The notes under the pieces are model-generated. The model saw nothing but the letters and a program-made list of their open reading frames with translations. It was not told the origin of the DNA and searched no databases. The position numbers and the translations under genes are program-made. From Pseudomonas delhiensis (lineage in GTDB: Bacteria; Pseudomonadota; Gammaproteobacteria; Pseudomonadales; Pseudomonadaceae), in assembly GCF_900187975.1 (NCBI RefSeq), contig NZ_FZPC01000038.1:1-54416 (forward strand): a stretch of DNA of 54,416 nt. The letters run 5' to 3'. This document shows positions 42,762-51,782 of this stretch, in pieces; positions within the stretch are counted from its first letter, which is position 1, and each line of letters opens with the position of its first letter.

Positions 42762-42807
42762 CCCTCTCCCCAGCCCTCTCCCTTCAGGGAGAGGGCTGGG
42801 GAGAGGG
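42762..42807. repeat. Perfect 22-bp inverted repeat (hairpin)
   Basis: Arms at 42762-42783 (starting CCCTCTCCCCAGCCC) and 42786-42807 pair without mismatch around a two-base loop. It is the long form of the CCCTCTCC/GGAGAGGG repeat seen at 7742, 11223, 19407, 19748, 51533 and 51657. A REP (TTCGCGAGCAAGCTCGCTCC) follows at about 42850. Confidence 0.85.
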
Positions 42808-42888
42808 CGCTCTTCGGGGCAAAACACCATGCCAGTTCCGGAAACTCCATTCGCGAGCAAGCTCGCTCCTACAAATGCGCCGAACCCC

Positions 42889-43413
42889 TCAACCACCGAC
42901 AAACTCCCGCCCCTCCACCCCCTCGAACACCCCCAGCAAATCCAGCACCGTGCTCTCCAGGTAATCCCCCGCCCGGTACGCAGGCTTCACCCCGTCCCAC
43001 CCCGCGACCACCGCCTGCGGCCGTTCGACGAAGCGCCCTACCAGCTCGAACCCGGCGTCCAGCACCGCCACCACCGGGATGGCGATGCGCTCCAGGCCCA
43101 GGCGCTGCCGCAGGTCGTCCTCGGCGCGGCCCTTGGAGATCACCGCCAGGTCGATGCGCGGCTGCCGGCGGCACAGCCAGTCCAGCGCGGTGACGTTGAG
43201 CTGGCAGTCCGGGCACCACACCTCGCCGGCCACCAGCAGGTGGTAGCGGCCCTGCACCGCGGCCAGGCGTTCGCCGGTGGCCGCGCCGATCAGGCCCGGT
43301 TCGTCGAGCCTGCGCTGCACCACCCGCACCGCGGCGATCTCCGCCGGCAGGCCGTGGGCGACGAAGGCGTCGAAGTTTTCGCCGATGGCGAAGAGTTCCT
43401 GGTAGCTGGCCAT
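42889..43413 (-). CDS. Thioredoxin-fold protein with CPDC motif
   Basis: 174 residues. The N-terminal ~60 residues are helical (YQELFAIGENFDAFVAHGLPAEIAAVRVVQRRL), then a thioredoxin-like core with VAGEVWCPDCQLNVTALDWLC (WCPDC active site) and IAIPVVAVLDAGFELVGRFVERP (cis-Pro context IPVV). No signal peptide, so cytoplasmic. Cytosolic thioredoxins of this size with a helical leader act as disulfide reductases for unknown partners. GAGGGG precedes the ATG. Its neighbour upstream (periplasmic cupin) is in the same direction, 62 bases away. Confidence 0.82.
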   Translation of the reverse strand: MASYQELFAIGENFDAFVAHGLPAEIAAVRVVQRRLDEPGLIGAATGERLAAVQGRYHLLVAGEVWCPDCQLNVTALDWLCRRQPRIDLAVISKGRAEDDLRQRLGLERIAIPVVAVLDAGFELVGRFVERPQAVVAGWDGVKPAYRAGDYLESTVLDLLGVFEGVEGREFVGG

Positions 43414-43475
43414 GGCGGGCCCCTCGTTGATGGTCGACCGGGGCATCCCAGCAGAAATGGCCGGCGGCGGCAATC

Positions 43476-43889
43476 TCACTGTTTCAGCGGGGTCAGCACC
43501 GGGGCCTGCTCGTCCAGCAGCATCCACACCAGCAGCCTGGCCGGCTGCGTGGCGCTGGCGTTGCGCGAGACCAGGTGCGGCGTGTTGGCCGCCTCGTACC
43601 AGGACTGGCCGGCCTTGTAGGTCACCGGCGCCTGGCCCTGCAGCTGCGACACCACCGCGCCCTCCAGCACGTAGGCGAACACCGCGCCGGCATGCACGTG
43701 GGGCCCCGACGCCTCGCCGGGCTTGTAGCCGACCTCGATCAGCAGGCCCTTCTTGCCGGGGGCGTCGGGCAGCGCGTGTTCCTGCAGGGTGGCGATCTTC
43801 TCGTGGCCGCCGGCAAGGGCCAGCGCGGGCAGCGCCAGCACCAGGGCCAGGCAGGCGAGCGGCAGGTGGCGGGGGTTGCGGATGGACAT
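43476..43889 (-). CDS. Periplasmic cupin-domain protein
   Basis: 137 residues with a signal peptide (1-26, ALALAGG). The cupin core has motif 1 ASGPHVHAGAVFAYVLEGAVV (histidines at the metal site) and motif 2 YKAGQSWYEAANTPHLVSRNAS. Ends LLVWMLLDEQAPVLTPLKQ. Small exported cupins are often involved in ligand binding or detoxification; no reaction can be named. GAGGAG precedes the start. Possible two-gene unit with the thioredoxin. Confidence 0.85.
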   Translation of the reverse strand: MSIRNPRHLPLACLALVLALPALALAGGHEKIATLQEHALPDAPGKKGLLIEVGYKPGEASGPHVHAGAVFAYVLEGAVVSQLQGQAPVTYKAGQSWYEAANTPHLVSRNASATQPARLLVWMLLDEQAPVLTPLKQ

Positions 43890-44000
43890 GGGACGGCTCC
43901 TCGGGCCACGGGCCCCTTGGGTTGTGCCCCCAAGCTACCCCGGCCCCGGGGCCGGCCCAAGGGCCAATCGCGGCGAAGTTCGCCAGTCCACTGCCCTGCC

Positions 44001-45526
<1,526 letters not shown>

Positions 45527-45530
<4 letters not shown>

Positions 45531-45955
45531 GCCCGCGCCTCCCGGGTTCGGCCGCCGGCCGGCAGGCCGTCGAGCAGGTCGGCGCCGTAGGAATTGTCGA
45601 CCGCGCAGCGCCACTGGCCGTCGGCCTCGCGGCGGAACACGTAGGTGGCCTTGCGCGCCTGCACCTGCGGGCCCTCGTCGGTCTCGCCGGCCACCAGGGT
45701 GCGCGCCAGCACCAGCGCGGTGTCGCCCGCCTCCAGCACCTCCATGGCGGCCTGGCGTACCTGCAGGCTGCCGTGGAAGTACTGGTCGATGGTCTCGAAG
45801 GCGCGGCGGATCTGCGCCTTGCCGCAGACGCTCAGGCCCGGACGCAGCACCAGGGTGGCGTCGTCGGTGTAGAAGTCCATGAGGGGCTCGAACTGCCGGG
45901 CGTTGATCAGTCGATCCGCCTGTTCGATGGCCTGGGTCACACGGTGGGGGCTCAT
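45527..45955 (-). CDS. NTF2-like (DUF4440/SgcJ-like) protein
   Basis: 142 residues, NTF2-like fold: VTQAIEQADRLINARQFEPLMDFYTDDATLVLRPGLSVCGKAQIRRAFETIDQYFHG and ALVLARTLVAG, ending WRCAVDNSYGADLL. DUF4440-type proteins are ketosteroid-isomerase-like with no proven reaction. It is the first gene of the ilvA operon, between the attenuator and ilvA, with AGGAGA seven bases before the ATG. Why a KSI-like protein is placed here is not clear; it may be a mere passenger. Confidence 0.8.
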
Positions 45956-46002
45956 TGCCTGTCTCCTGCTGGGCTCTTTTTTCAGCGCCCTGGAGACAGT
46001 CA

Positions 46003-46028
46003 TGAAAAACCCGCCTCTAGGGCGGGTT
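46003..46028 (-). terminator. Attenuator terminator of the ilvA operon
   Basis: On the minus strand AACCCGCC (46028-46021) pairs with GGCGGGTT (46015-46008), followed by five T residues (46009-46005). It lies between the leader peptide and the first structural gene and has a competing antiterminator partner at 46044-46051. Confidence 0.8.
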
Positions 46029-46041
46029 CGGTGGACGTCGG

Positions 46042-46107
46042 CTAACCCGCCAATTGCGTAATGGCGGTAATAATGATTCGGCCGAGGTTCAGGGATGTGC
46101 GGGTCAT
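46042..46107 (-). CDS. ilvA operon leader peptide
   Basis: A 21-codon frame, starting MTRTSLNLG and ending QLAG, with ATC ATT ATT ACC GCC ATT ACG (residues 11-17, IIITAIT) just before the stop. Six of seven codons there are Ile or Thr, the substrate and end product of the pathway whose enzyme is encoded downstream. Its stop codon overlaps the first base of the antiterminator arm (46044-46051). Arms CCGCCA (46067-46062) and TGGCGG (46052-46047) form a protector hairpin over the control codons. The predicted promoter would start the transcript within a base or so of this ATG. Not seen as a gene in automatic calls of this size. Confidence 0.8.
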   Translation of the reverse strand: MTRTSLNLGRIIITAITQLAG

Positions 46108-46114
46108 TGCGGCC

Positions 46115-46144
46115 AACTTAGGCGAAGCCGGGGGCGGCCGTCAA
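46115..46144 (-). promoter_or_regulatory. Promoter of the ilvA leader
   Basis: Minus strand TTGACG (46144-46139), 18-base spacer, TAAGTT (46120-46115). The expected start point (about 46108) is next to the leader ATG, so the leader mRNA would be leaderless. Confidence 0.55.
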
Positions 46145-46204
46145 GCGCCGGTCGCAGCGACGGGCCAGCGGCGTCGCCGGGGCTAGCGCGGCCGGGTGGG
46201 CGAT

Positions 46205-46216
46205 CAGACGTCTGAC
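46205..46216. promoter_or_regulatory. 12-bp perfect palindrome TCAGACGTCTGA
   Basis: Perfect palindrome, preceding a lower-GC stretch of about 280 bases (46217-46493) without a supported gene. Possible operator; no regulator known. Confidence 0.3.
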
Positions 46217-46493
46217 AGACAGGGCTGCGTCAATTTCAACCGTGTCGGGAACGGTCGCGATCTTCTGCGGTCTTTCGGGGATAGTACCGGAAAACGGCCT
46301 GGACGAAATCAGATTGCCAGCGTCGCTGCGCCATAGTCAGATTTACGACGCTGAATTGGAGCGAAATGCATCGCTCGCCGGATATCGCCATAAGTTTGAC
46401 GAACCGGCGACTGGCAGGCTCTCCAGGCCCAACCATACTGTCGATACCGCTAAACGCAGGGATCGCCCAGACACGAACAGGGAGAAGTCCTTC

Positions 46494-46658
46494 GTGCAGA
46501 ACTTCCTTCATCACTACCGAAACGCCTACCGCAAGCTGCGCAACCTGCATTGCAACGGCCTCACCGCCATGCACCGGGCCTTCCGCTACGCGGCCTTCGG
46601 CAGCACCGGGCGCTTCGTCAACGGCTACACGCAGATGCGCATCCACCTCAGCCGCTGA
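46494..46658 (+). CDS. Small basic hypothetical protein (54 aa)
   Basis: A GTG at 46494 with GGAGAAG six bases upstream opens a 54-codon frame rich in Arg, His, Tyr and Asn (HHYRNAYRKLRNLHCNGLTAMHRAFRYAAF). The downstream half GSTGRFVNGYTQMRIHLSR is also basic. The frame also extends upstream to 46242, but that part has unbiased codon use. Small basic proteins of this sort can bind nucleic acid or the ribosome, but I recognise no family. It lies alone in a low-GC pocket upstream of the DyP peroxidase, which converges. Confidence 0.5.
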   Translation: MQNFLHHYRNAYRKLRNLHCNGLTAMHRAFRYAAFGSTGRFVNGYTQMRIHLSR

Positions 46659-46694
46659 GCAGGCGGGCACCCGCCCGGCGGGTGCCCGGGCGCC

Positions 46695-47579
46695 TCAACC
46701 CAGCAGCGCGCTCAGGTCCAGGCCGGCCGCGCCGCGCGGCGGGCACCAGTAGTAGCCGCCGCTGAGCGGGCGGCTGAAGCGGTACAGGGCATCGACGATG
46801 CCGTCCTCCAGGCCGCTCATGCGCCGCAGTTGCACCTCGAAGGCATCCAGGGTACGACCGAAGGCCAGGAACATCAGGCCGGCGTCGCTGCCCGCGGTCC
46901 AGGGCATGGAGCGGCGCACCACGAAGGCCTCGGGCTCGAAGCTCTCCTGGGCGGTGCGCTTGACGTGGGCGGACTCGGGCGCCTCGTCCAGTTCCTCGTT
47001 GTCGCGCTTGCGCCGGCCGATGATGTCGTCCTGCTCGGCCTGGGGCAGCGCGGCGAAAGCCTGCAGCTGGTGGCGCCACTGCTGGAGAGCGGCGAAGCTG
47101 CCGCCGTCCAGGCCGGCACCGGCGCCGGCGACCACCGCCGCGGCCACTGCGTCGTCGTCCCGGGGGTTCTCGGTGCCGTCCTCGTAGCCGGTCAGGTCCA
47201 GGCCGGCGCCGTGGCGGAAGGCCTCGACGCAATCCACCAGCTGCAATGCCGGCGCCAGCTCGCGCTCCAGCTCATGGGTGCGCAGCAGCAGCTCGCCGCG
47301 TTCCTCGCCGCGCAGCCACAGCCACAGGGCGTGCTGGGTGGAAGGGTTGTCGACGCCGGCGCCGGACAGCGCCGGAAACTCGCGCAGCCCCGCGACCTGG
47401 CGGCCCAGCGCGCGCACCAGCGATTCGCCGAAGCCGACCACCACGGCCTCGCCGTCGGCCAGGCGCAGCAGGCGGTCGAGGGCGGCCGGCAGGTGCTCGG
47501 CGGCCTGCAGGTCGAAGAACAGGTGGCGGGCGTGGGCGGGCACCGGGGTGGCGAGAATGCCGGGCTGGTAGAGGCTCAT
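46695..47579 (-). CDS. DyP-type heme peroxidase (class B)
   Basis: 294 residues. The GxxDG motif is GYEDGTENP (residues 131-139; catalytic Asp in EDG), and a later SAHVKRT (about 204-209) supplies a candidate proximal His, with SMPWTAGSDAGLMFLAFGRTLDAFEVQL as the distal/heme-wall strand. No signal peptide, so cytoplasmic (YfeX-like) or encapsulin cargo, though no encapsulin gene is here. Oxidises dyes or porphyrins with H2O2 and may remove iron from heme. AAGGAC precedes the ATG. Monocistronic. Confidence 0.9.
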   Translation of the reverse strand: MSLYQPGILATPVPAHARHLFFDLQAAEHLPAALDRLLRLADGEAVVVGFGESLVRALGRQVAGLREFPALSGAGVDNPSTQHALWLWLRGEERGELLLRTHELERELAPALQLVDCVEAFRHGAGLDLTGYEDGTENPRDDDAVAAAVVAGAGAGLDGGSFAALQQWRHQLQAFAALPQAEQDDIIGRRKRDNEELDEAPESAHVKRTAQESFEPEAFVVRRSMPWTAGSDAGLMFLAFGRTLDAFEVQLRRMSGLEDGIVDALYRFSRPLSGGYYWCPPRGAAGLDLSALLG

Positions 47580-48008
47580 GGGGCGTCCTTGTGCGAAAAA
47601 GCCGCGATTCTACTGGCTGGCGGCAGTTTTCCATACCCGCCGGGTCAATGCGCGGCGCGGCCAGCCCTCCTGGACGAAAGCGGGTGGCCCCGGGCGCAGG
47701 CGTTGTTCTTATCGAACACCAGCCGTCAAATATTTCTGACTACCGGCACAGATCAGCCGCACTAAATCAAACAGTTGGACGAATCAAGACAGCACGCCTG
47801 TCATTTTTTTCATTCAATCGCTCTGTAATTGTTTGACATATTTTACGTCTTTGGCAGACTGCTCGCCCGTTGCGTCCCGGCCGGCAGCCCCTCCTGCCGA
47901 CCGGGCCTGGCGCGAGCCGGGCCGCCAAGTCCAAAAACAAAAACCTGCCAGTCTGCGCCTCCCTACCCCGCCGCGCGCACCTGGCCAGCCAATGGAAAGA
48001 ACGAACAA
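47580..48008. other. 429-base region upstream of the symporter gene
   Basis: No gene. An AT-rich patch at 47710-47850 is notable. Two promoter candidates: TTGACA at 47833-47838, and a sigma-54-like TTGGCAGACTGCTCGC at 47851-47866 with GG and GC ten bases apart. Neither is decisive. A long 5' leader of more than 100 bases would result. Confidence 0.35.
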
Positions 48009-49466
48009 ATGCTGATCTGGTTTGTCGGGATCTACCTGCTGATTACGGTCATCGTCGGCTTCTACGCCGCGACCCGCGTGCACAACTCCTCGGACTACGC
48101 AGCGGCCGGCCGCAGCATGTCCTTCCCCCTGGTCGTGACCATGGTGTTCGCCACCTGGTTCGGCTCCGAAGCCGTCCTGGGCATTCCCGCCACCTTCCTC
48201 CAGGAAGGCTTCGCCGGGATCATCGAAGACCCCTTCGGCTCCTTCGGCTGCCTGATGCTGGTGGGCCTGGTGTTCGCCCGCCCGCTGTACCGCCTGAACC
48301 TGATGACCATCGGTGACTTCTTCCGCAAGCGCTTCGGCCAGCACGTGGAAATCTTCACCAGCCTGGTGATCATCATTTCCTACATGGGCTGGGTCGCCGC
48401 CCAGCTGACCGCGCTGGGCGTGTGCTTCAGCGTGCTCTCCGACGGCGCCATCACCACCACCCAGGGCATGCTGCTGGGCACCGTGATCGTGCTGCTGCAC
48501 ACCCTGTTCGGCGGCATGTGGTCCGTGGCCCTGACCGACTTCCTGCAGATGATCATCATCGTCTGCGGCCTGTGCTACCTGGTCTGGCTGATCGGCGACA
48601 TGGCCGGCGGCCCGCAGGTGGTGATCAGCCACGCCGCGGCCGAAGGCAAGTTCCACTTCCTGCAGGGCACCTCGGCCAAGGACATAGTCGCCTTCCTCGG
48701 CGCGGCGGTGACCATGATGTTCGGCTCCATCCCGCAGCAGGACGTGTACGCCCGGGTGATGTCGGCCAAGACCGAGAAGATCGCCTCGCGCGCCACCATG
48801 ACCGGTGCCTGCTGCTACCTGGTGTTCTGCATGCTGCCGATCTTCCTGACCTACGCCGCGTCGATGATCGACCCGCAGATGGTCCAGCACTGGCTGAACG
48901 AGGACGCCCAGCAGATCCTGCCGCACCTGATCATGGAGCGCACCCCGATGTTCGCCCAGATCATGTTCTTCGGCGCCCTGCTCTCGGCGATCATGTCCTC
49001 GGCCTCCGGCGCCCTGCTGGCCCCCTCGGTGACCCTCACCGAGAACATCCTCAAGCCCATGCTGCCGCACCTGAACGACCACCAGGCGCTGAAGCTGATG
49101 CGCGCCAGCGTGCTGGCCATGACCATCGCCACCTGCGTGTTCGCCCTGTACTCCAACGCCAGCATCTACGAGATGGTCGGCAACGCCTACAAGGTGACCC
49201 TGGTCGCCGCCGTGGTGCCGCTGTTCTTCGGCCTGTTCTGGAAACGCGCCACCACCCAGGGCGCCCTGACCGCCATCGCCTGCGGCCTGATCGGCTGGAT
49301 CTCGCTGGAGATGGGCCACCAGGAAGGCGACTTCTGGCCGCCGCAGCTGGTGGGCCTGATCTGCAGCGCCTTCGGCATGATCATCGGCTCCCTGGCCCCG
49401 CAGTTCAGCAAGAACCACGGCGACCACACCGAGACCCTGACCGAGCAGGCCGCCGCCGGCAACTGA
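48009..49466 (+). CDS. Sodium:solute symporter (SSS family)
   Basis: 485 residues, about thirteen hydrophobic helices. SSS features: FVGIYLLITVIVGFYAATRVHNSSDYAAAGRSMSF near the start, FATWFGSEAVLGIPATFLQEGFAGIIEDPFG, TMMFGSIPQQDVYARVMSAK with the conserved DxxxRxxxAK, and SASGALLAPSVTLTENI. It uses the Na+ gradient to import an organic solute. GGAAAG lies upstream. The solute cannot be inferred; no metabolic gene is adjacent. The Q/E-rich tail after residue 465 looks flexible. Confidence 0.88.
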   Translation: MLIWFVGIYLLITVIVGFYAATRVHNSSDYAAAGRSMSFPLVVTMVFATWFGSEAVLGIPATFLQEGFAGIIEDPFGSFGCLMLVGLVFARPLYRLNLMTIGDFFRKRFGQHVEIFTSLVIIISYMGWVAAQLTALGVCFSVLSDGAITTTQGMLLGTVIVLLHTLFGGMWSVALTDFLQMIIIVCGLCYLVWLIGDMAGGPQVVISHAAAEGKFHFLQGTSAKDIVAFLGAAVTMMFGSIPQQDVYARVMSAKTEKIASRATMTGACCYLVFCMLPIFLTYAASMIDPQMVQHWLNEDAQQILPHLIMERTPMFAQIMFFGALLSAIMSSASGALLAPSVTLTENILKPMLPHLNDHQALKLMRASVLAMTIATCVFALYSNASIYEMVGNAYKVTLVAAVVPLFFGLFWKRATTQGALTAIACGLIGWISLEMGHQEGDFWPPQLVGLICSAFGMIIGSLAPQFSKNHGDHTETLTEQAAAGN

Positions 49467-49483
49467 GCCCCGCGCCCGACGAA

Positions 49484-49512
49484 AGAGCCCCGCCTGGCGG
49501 GGCTTTTCTTTT
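49484..49512 (+). terminator. Rho-independent terminator
   Basis: AGCCCCGC (49486-49493) pairs with GCGGGGCT (49497-49504), followed by TTTCTTTT. Directly after the symporter gene. Confidence 0.85.
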
Positions 49513-49519
49513 GCGCGCT

Positions 49520-49594
49520 CTTCGTAGGAGCGAGCTTGCTCGCGAACAAACGCGGTGCCATGCGATTCGCGAGCAAGCTCGCTCCTACGAAAAG
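49520..49594. repeat. REPIN: two REP elements in inverted orientation
   Basis: GTAGGAGCGAGCTTGCTCGC at about 49524-49543 and its inverse TTCGCGAGCAAGCTCGCTCC at about 49565-49588 separated by about 20 bases. A third palindrome, GTAGGAGCGCGCCCTGCGCG, follows at about 49655. Paired REPs of this kind are mobilised by RAYT transposases, none of which is in this window. Confidence 0.75.
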
Positions 49595-49811
49595 CCGTGC
49601 GATAGCCGGAACCACCGGCGCGATTCGCGGATGAGATCCCCGCACCATTCCCCTGTAGGAGCGCGCCCTGCGCGCGAAATCGCTGGCAGGGCCCGCTCCT
49701 ACAATTCGTGAGTCCACGGCAACTATCCTTTGCCGCTACCGGCGTTTTTCTCAGCAGTGCCTCCCGGGATACTAAGCTCCAGTACAACCCATCCCCCCAC
49801 TGGAGATTCCC

Positions 49812-50615
49812 ATGAGCATTCCCGACCTCGGCCTCGGCACCTTCCGCCTCAAGGACCAGGTGGTCATCGACTCGGTATCCACCGCGCTGGAGCTGGGCTA
49901 CCGCGCCATCGACACCGCGCAGATCTACGGCAACGAGGCCGAGGTCGGCCGGGCCGTGGCGGCCAGCGGCGTGCCCCGCGGCGAGCTGTACCTGACCACC
50001 AAGGTGTGGACCGAGAACCTCTCCCGCGACCGGCTGGTGCCCAGCCTGGAGGAGAGCCTGTGCAAGCTGAAGACCGACTACGTCGACCTCTGCCTGATCC
50101 ACTGGCCCTCGCCGGGCGGCGCGGTGCCGGTCGCCGAGTACATGGAGGCCCTGGCCGAAGCCAAGTCGAGCGGCCTGGCCCGCGAGATCGGCGTGTCCAA
50201 CTTCACCCTGGCGCTGATGCAGCAGGCCATCGACGTGGTCGGCGCCGGCGAGATCGCCACCAACCAGGTGGAGCTGCACCCCTACCTGCAGAACCGCAAG
50301 GTCGCCGACTTCGCCAGGCGCCACGGCATCCGCATCACCTCCTACATGACCCTGGGCTACGGCAGGGTGCTGGGCGACGCGGTGATCGGCGAGATCGCCC
50401 AGCGCCATGGCGCCACCCCGGCGCAGGTGGCGCTGGCCTGGGCCATGCAGCTGGGCTACGCGGTGATCCCCTCCTCCACCAGGCGCGCCAACCTGGCGAG
50501 CAACCTCGCCGCCCACGAGCTGCACCTGGGCGAGGCGGACATGGCCGCCATCGCCGGCCTGGAGCGCAACGGTCGCATCACCAGCCCGGCCGGCCTGGCC
50601 CCGGCCTGGGACTGA
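49812..50615 (+). CDS. dkgB: 2,5-diketo-D-gluconate reductase B (aldo/keto reductase)
   Basis: 267 residues, exactly the E. coli DkgB length. AKR pattern: [40 protein letters not shown] (catalytic Asp and Tyr in DTAQIYGNE), [11 protein letters not shown] (Lys), LIHWPSP (His), [21 protein letters not shown], and the NADPH loop [15 protein letters not shown]. It reduces methylglyoxal, diketogluconate and other carbonyls. GGAG is upstream. The neighbouring LysR and oxidoreductase genes resemble the E. coli dkgB-yafC arrangement. Confidence 0.92.
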   Translation: MSIPDLGLGTFRLKDQVVIDSVSTALELGYRAIDTAQIYGNEAEVGRAVAASGVPRGELYLTTKVWTENLSRDRLVPSLEESLCKLKTDYVDLCLIHWPSPGGAVPVAEYMEALAEAKSSGLAREIGVSNFTLALMQQAIDVVGAGEIATNQVELHPYLQNRKVADFARRHGIRITSYMTLGYGRVLGDAVIGEIAQRHGATPAQVALAWAMQLGYAVIPSSTRRANLASNLAAHELHLGEADMAAIAGLERNGRITSPAGLAPAWD

Positions 50616-50691
50616 AAGCGGCGGCTTGCGCCGCGGCCACGGCACGGGTAAATGTCGTGGCCGCCACTTTCGCTTCGAACAGGAGAACGCC

Positions 50692-51456
50692 ATGGATCTC
50701 GGAATCGCAGGACGCTGGGCGCTGGTCTGCGCCGCCAGCAAGGGCCTGGGCAAGGGCTGCGCCAGGGCGCTGGCCGGCGAAGGCGTGAACCTGGTGATCA
50801 ACGCCCGCGGCGCCGAGGCCCTGGAGGCCACCGCCACGGAACTGCGCCGGCACGCGCCGGGCGTGGAGGTGCGCTGCGTGCCCGGCGACGTGGGCCGGAC
50901 GGAGGTCCGCACGGCGCTGCTGGCGGCCTGCCCGCAGGTGGACATCCTGGTCAACAACGCCGGCGGCCCGCCGCCCGGCGATTTCCGCGCCTGGGGCCGC
51001 GAGGAATGGCTGGGCGCCCTGGAGCTGAACATGCTCACGCCCATCGAGCTGATCAAGGCCACGGTGGACGGCATGGCCGAGCGCGGCTTCGGCCGGGTGG
51101 TGAACATCACCTCCTCGGCGGTGAAGGCGCCCATCGACATCCTCGGCCTGTCCAACGGCGCGCGCAGCGGCCTCACCGGCTTCGTCGCAGGCCTCGCCCG
51201 CCAGCCGCGCCTGGCCTCGCGCAACGTCACGCTCAACGCGCTGCTGCCCGGCTCCTTCGACACCGACCGCCTGCGCAAGGGCCTGGGCGACGACCAGGGC
51301 AAGGTCGAGCAGTGGCTGCAGGCGATCCCCGCCGGGCGCTTTGGCACCGCGGAGGAGTTCGGCGCCTTCTGCGCCTTCATCTGCAGCGCCCATGCGGGGT
51401 ATCTCACCGGGCAGAACCTGTTGCTGGATGGCGGGGCTTATCCGGGGACGTTCTGA
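50692..51456 (+). CDS. SDR-fold protein lacking the YxxxK catalytic pair
   Basis: 254 residues. Rossmann motif WALVCAASKGLGKGCARAL (GxxxGxG-like), NNAGGPPPG, and the SDR C-terminal GYLTGQNLLLDGG are intact, with Ser at VNITSSAV (residues 141-142). Where a reductase has YxxxK, this one has LSNGAR (Leu153 and Ala157), so the usual proton relay is gone. Such SDR variants occur as a recognised subgroup, often beside LysR genes, and may have other chemistry or bind ligands. GGAG precedes the ATG. Co-directional with dkgB and the LysR gene. Confidence 0.85.
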   Translation: MDLGIAGRWALVCAASKGLGKGCARALAGEGVNLVINARGAEALEATATELRRHAPGVEVRCVPGDVGRTEVRTALLAACPQVDILVNNAGGPPPGDFRAWGREEWLGALELNMLTPIELIKATVDGMAERGFGRVVNITSSAVKAPIDILGLSNGARSGLTGFVAGLARQPRLASRNVTLNALLPGSFDTDRLRKGLGDDQGKVEQWLQAIPAGRFGTAEEFGAFCAFICSAHAGYLTGQNLLLDGGAYPGTF

Positions 51457-51469
51457 GTGGCGGCTTTAC

Positions 51470-51706
51470 TTGTGGGAGCGAGCTTGCTCGCGAACGGGGC
51501 TTACCGGGGAGTTCAGTCGTTGGGCCTGAGAGCCCCCTCTCCCTAACCCTCTCCCTGAAGGGAGAGGGGACCGTTCGGAGCGGTTGGGTTTTCCAGAGTC
51601 AGCCGGCAGCTCCAGAGTTGCCGGTTGACATCAAATCCTCTCTCAGCACGGACAAGCCCCCTCTCCCTTCAGGGCGGGGCGCGCAGCCGAGGGCTGGGGA
51701 GAGGGA
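51470..51706. repeat. Repeats before the LysR gene
   Basis: A REP (GGAGCGAGCTTGCTCGCG at about 51474-51493), a CCTCTCCCT/AGGGAGAGG hairpin (51548-51556, 51559-51567) and a longer imperfect copy at about 51655-51706. No gene is supported in 51457-51782. Confidence 0.65.
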
Positions 51707-51782
51707 GCGGAGTCAACCCCATGCACCACCCCCACCGGCAAACACCATTCGCGAGCTAGAAGCAGCCACCGACAGGCCCCCA

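Noticed and set aside
46236..46493. Upstream extension of the 54-residue protein to the ATG-less start at 46242
   Set aside because: No ribosome site, unbiased codon use; the GTG at 46494 has a clear Shine-Dalgarno.
47829..48008. 60-residue N-terminal extension of the sodium symporter
   Set aside because: The extension is hydrophilic, Pro-rich and overlaps promoter-like elements; the family begins at the membrane helix coded from 48009.
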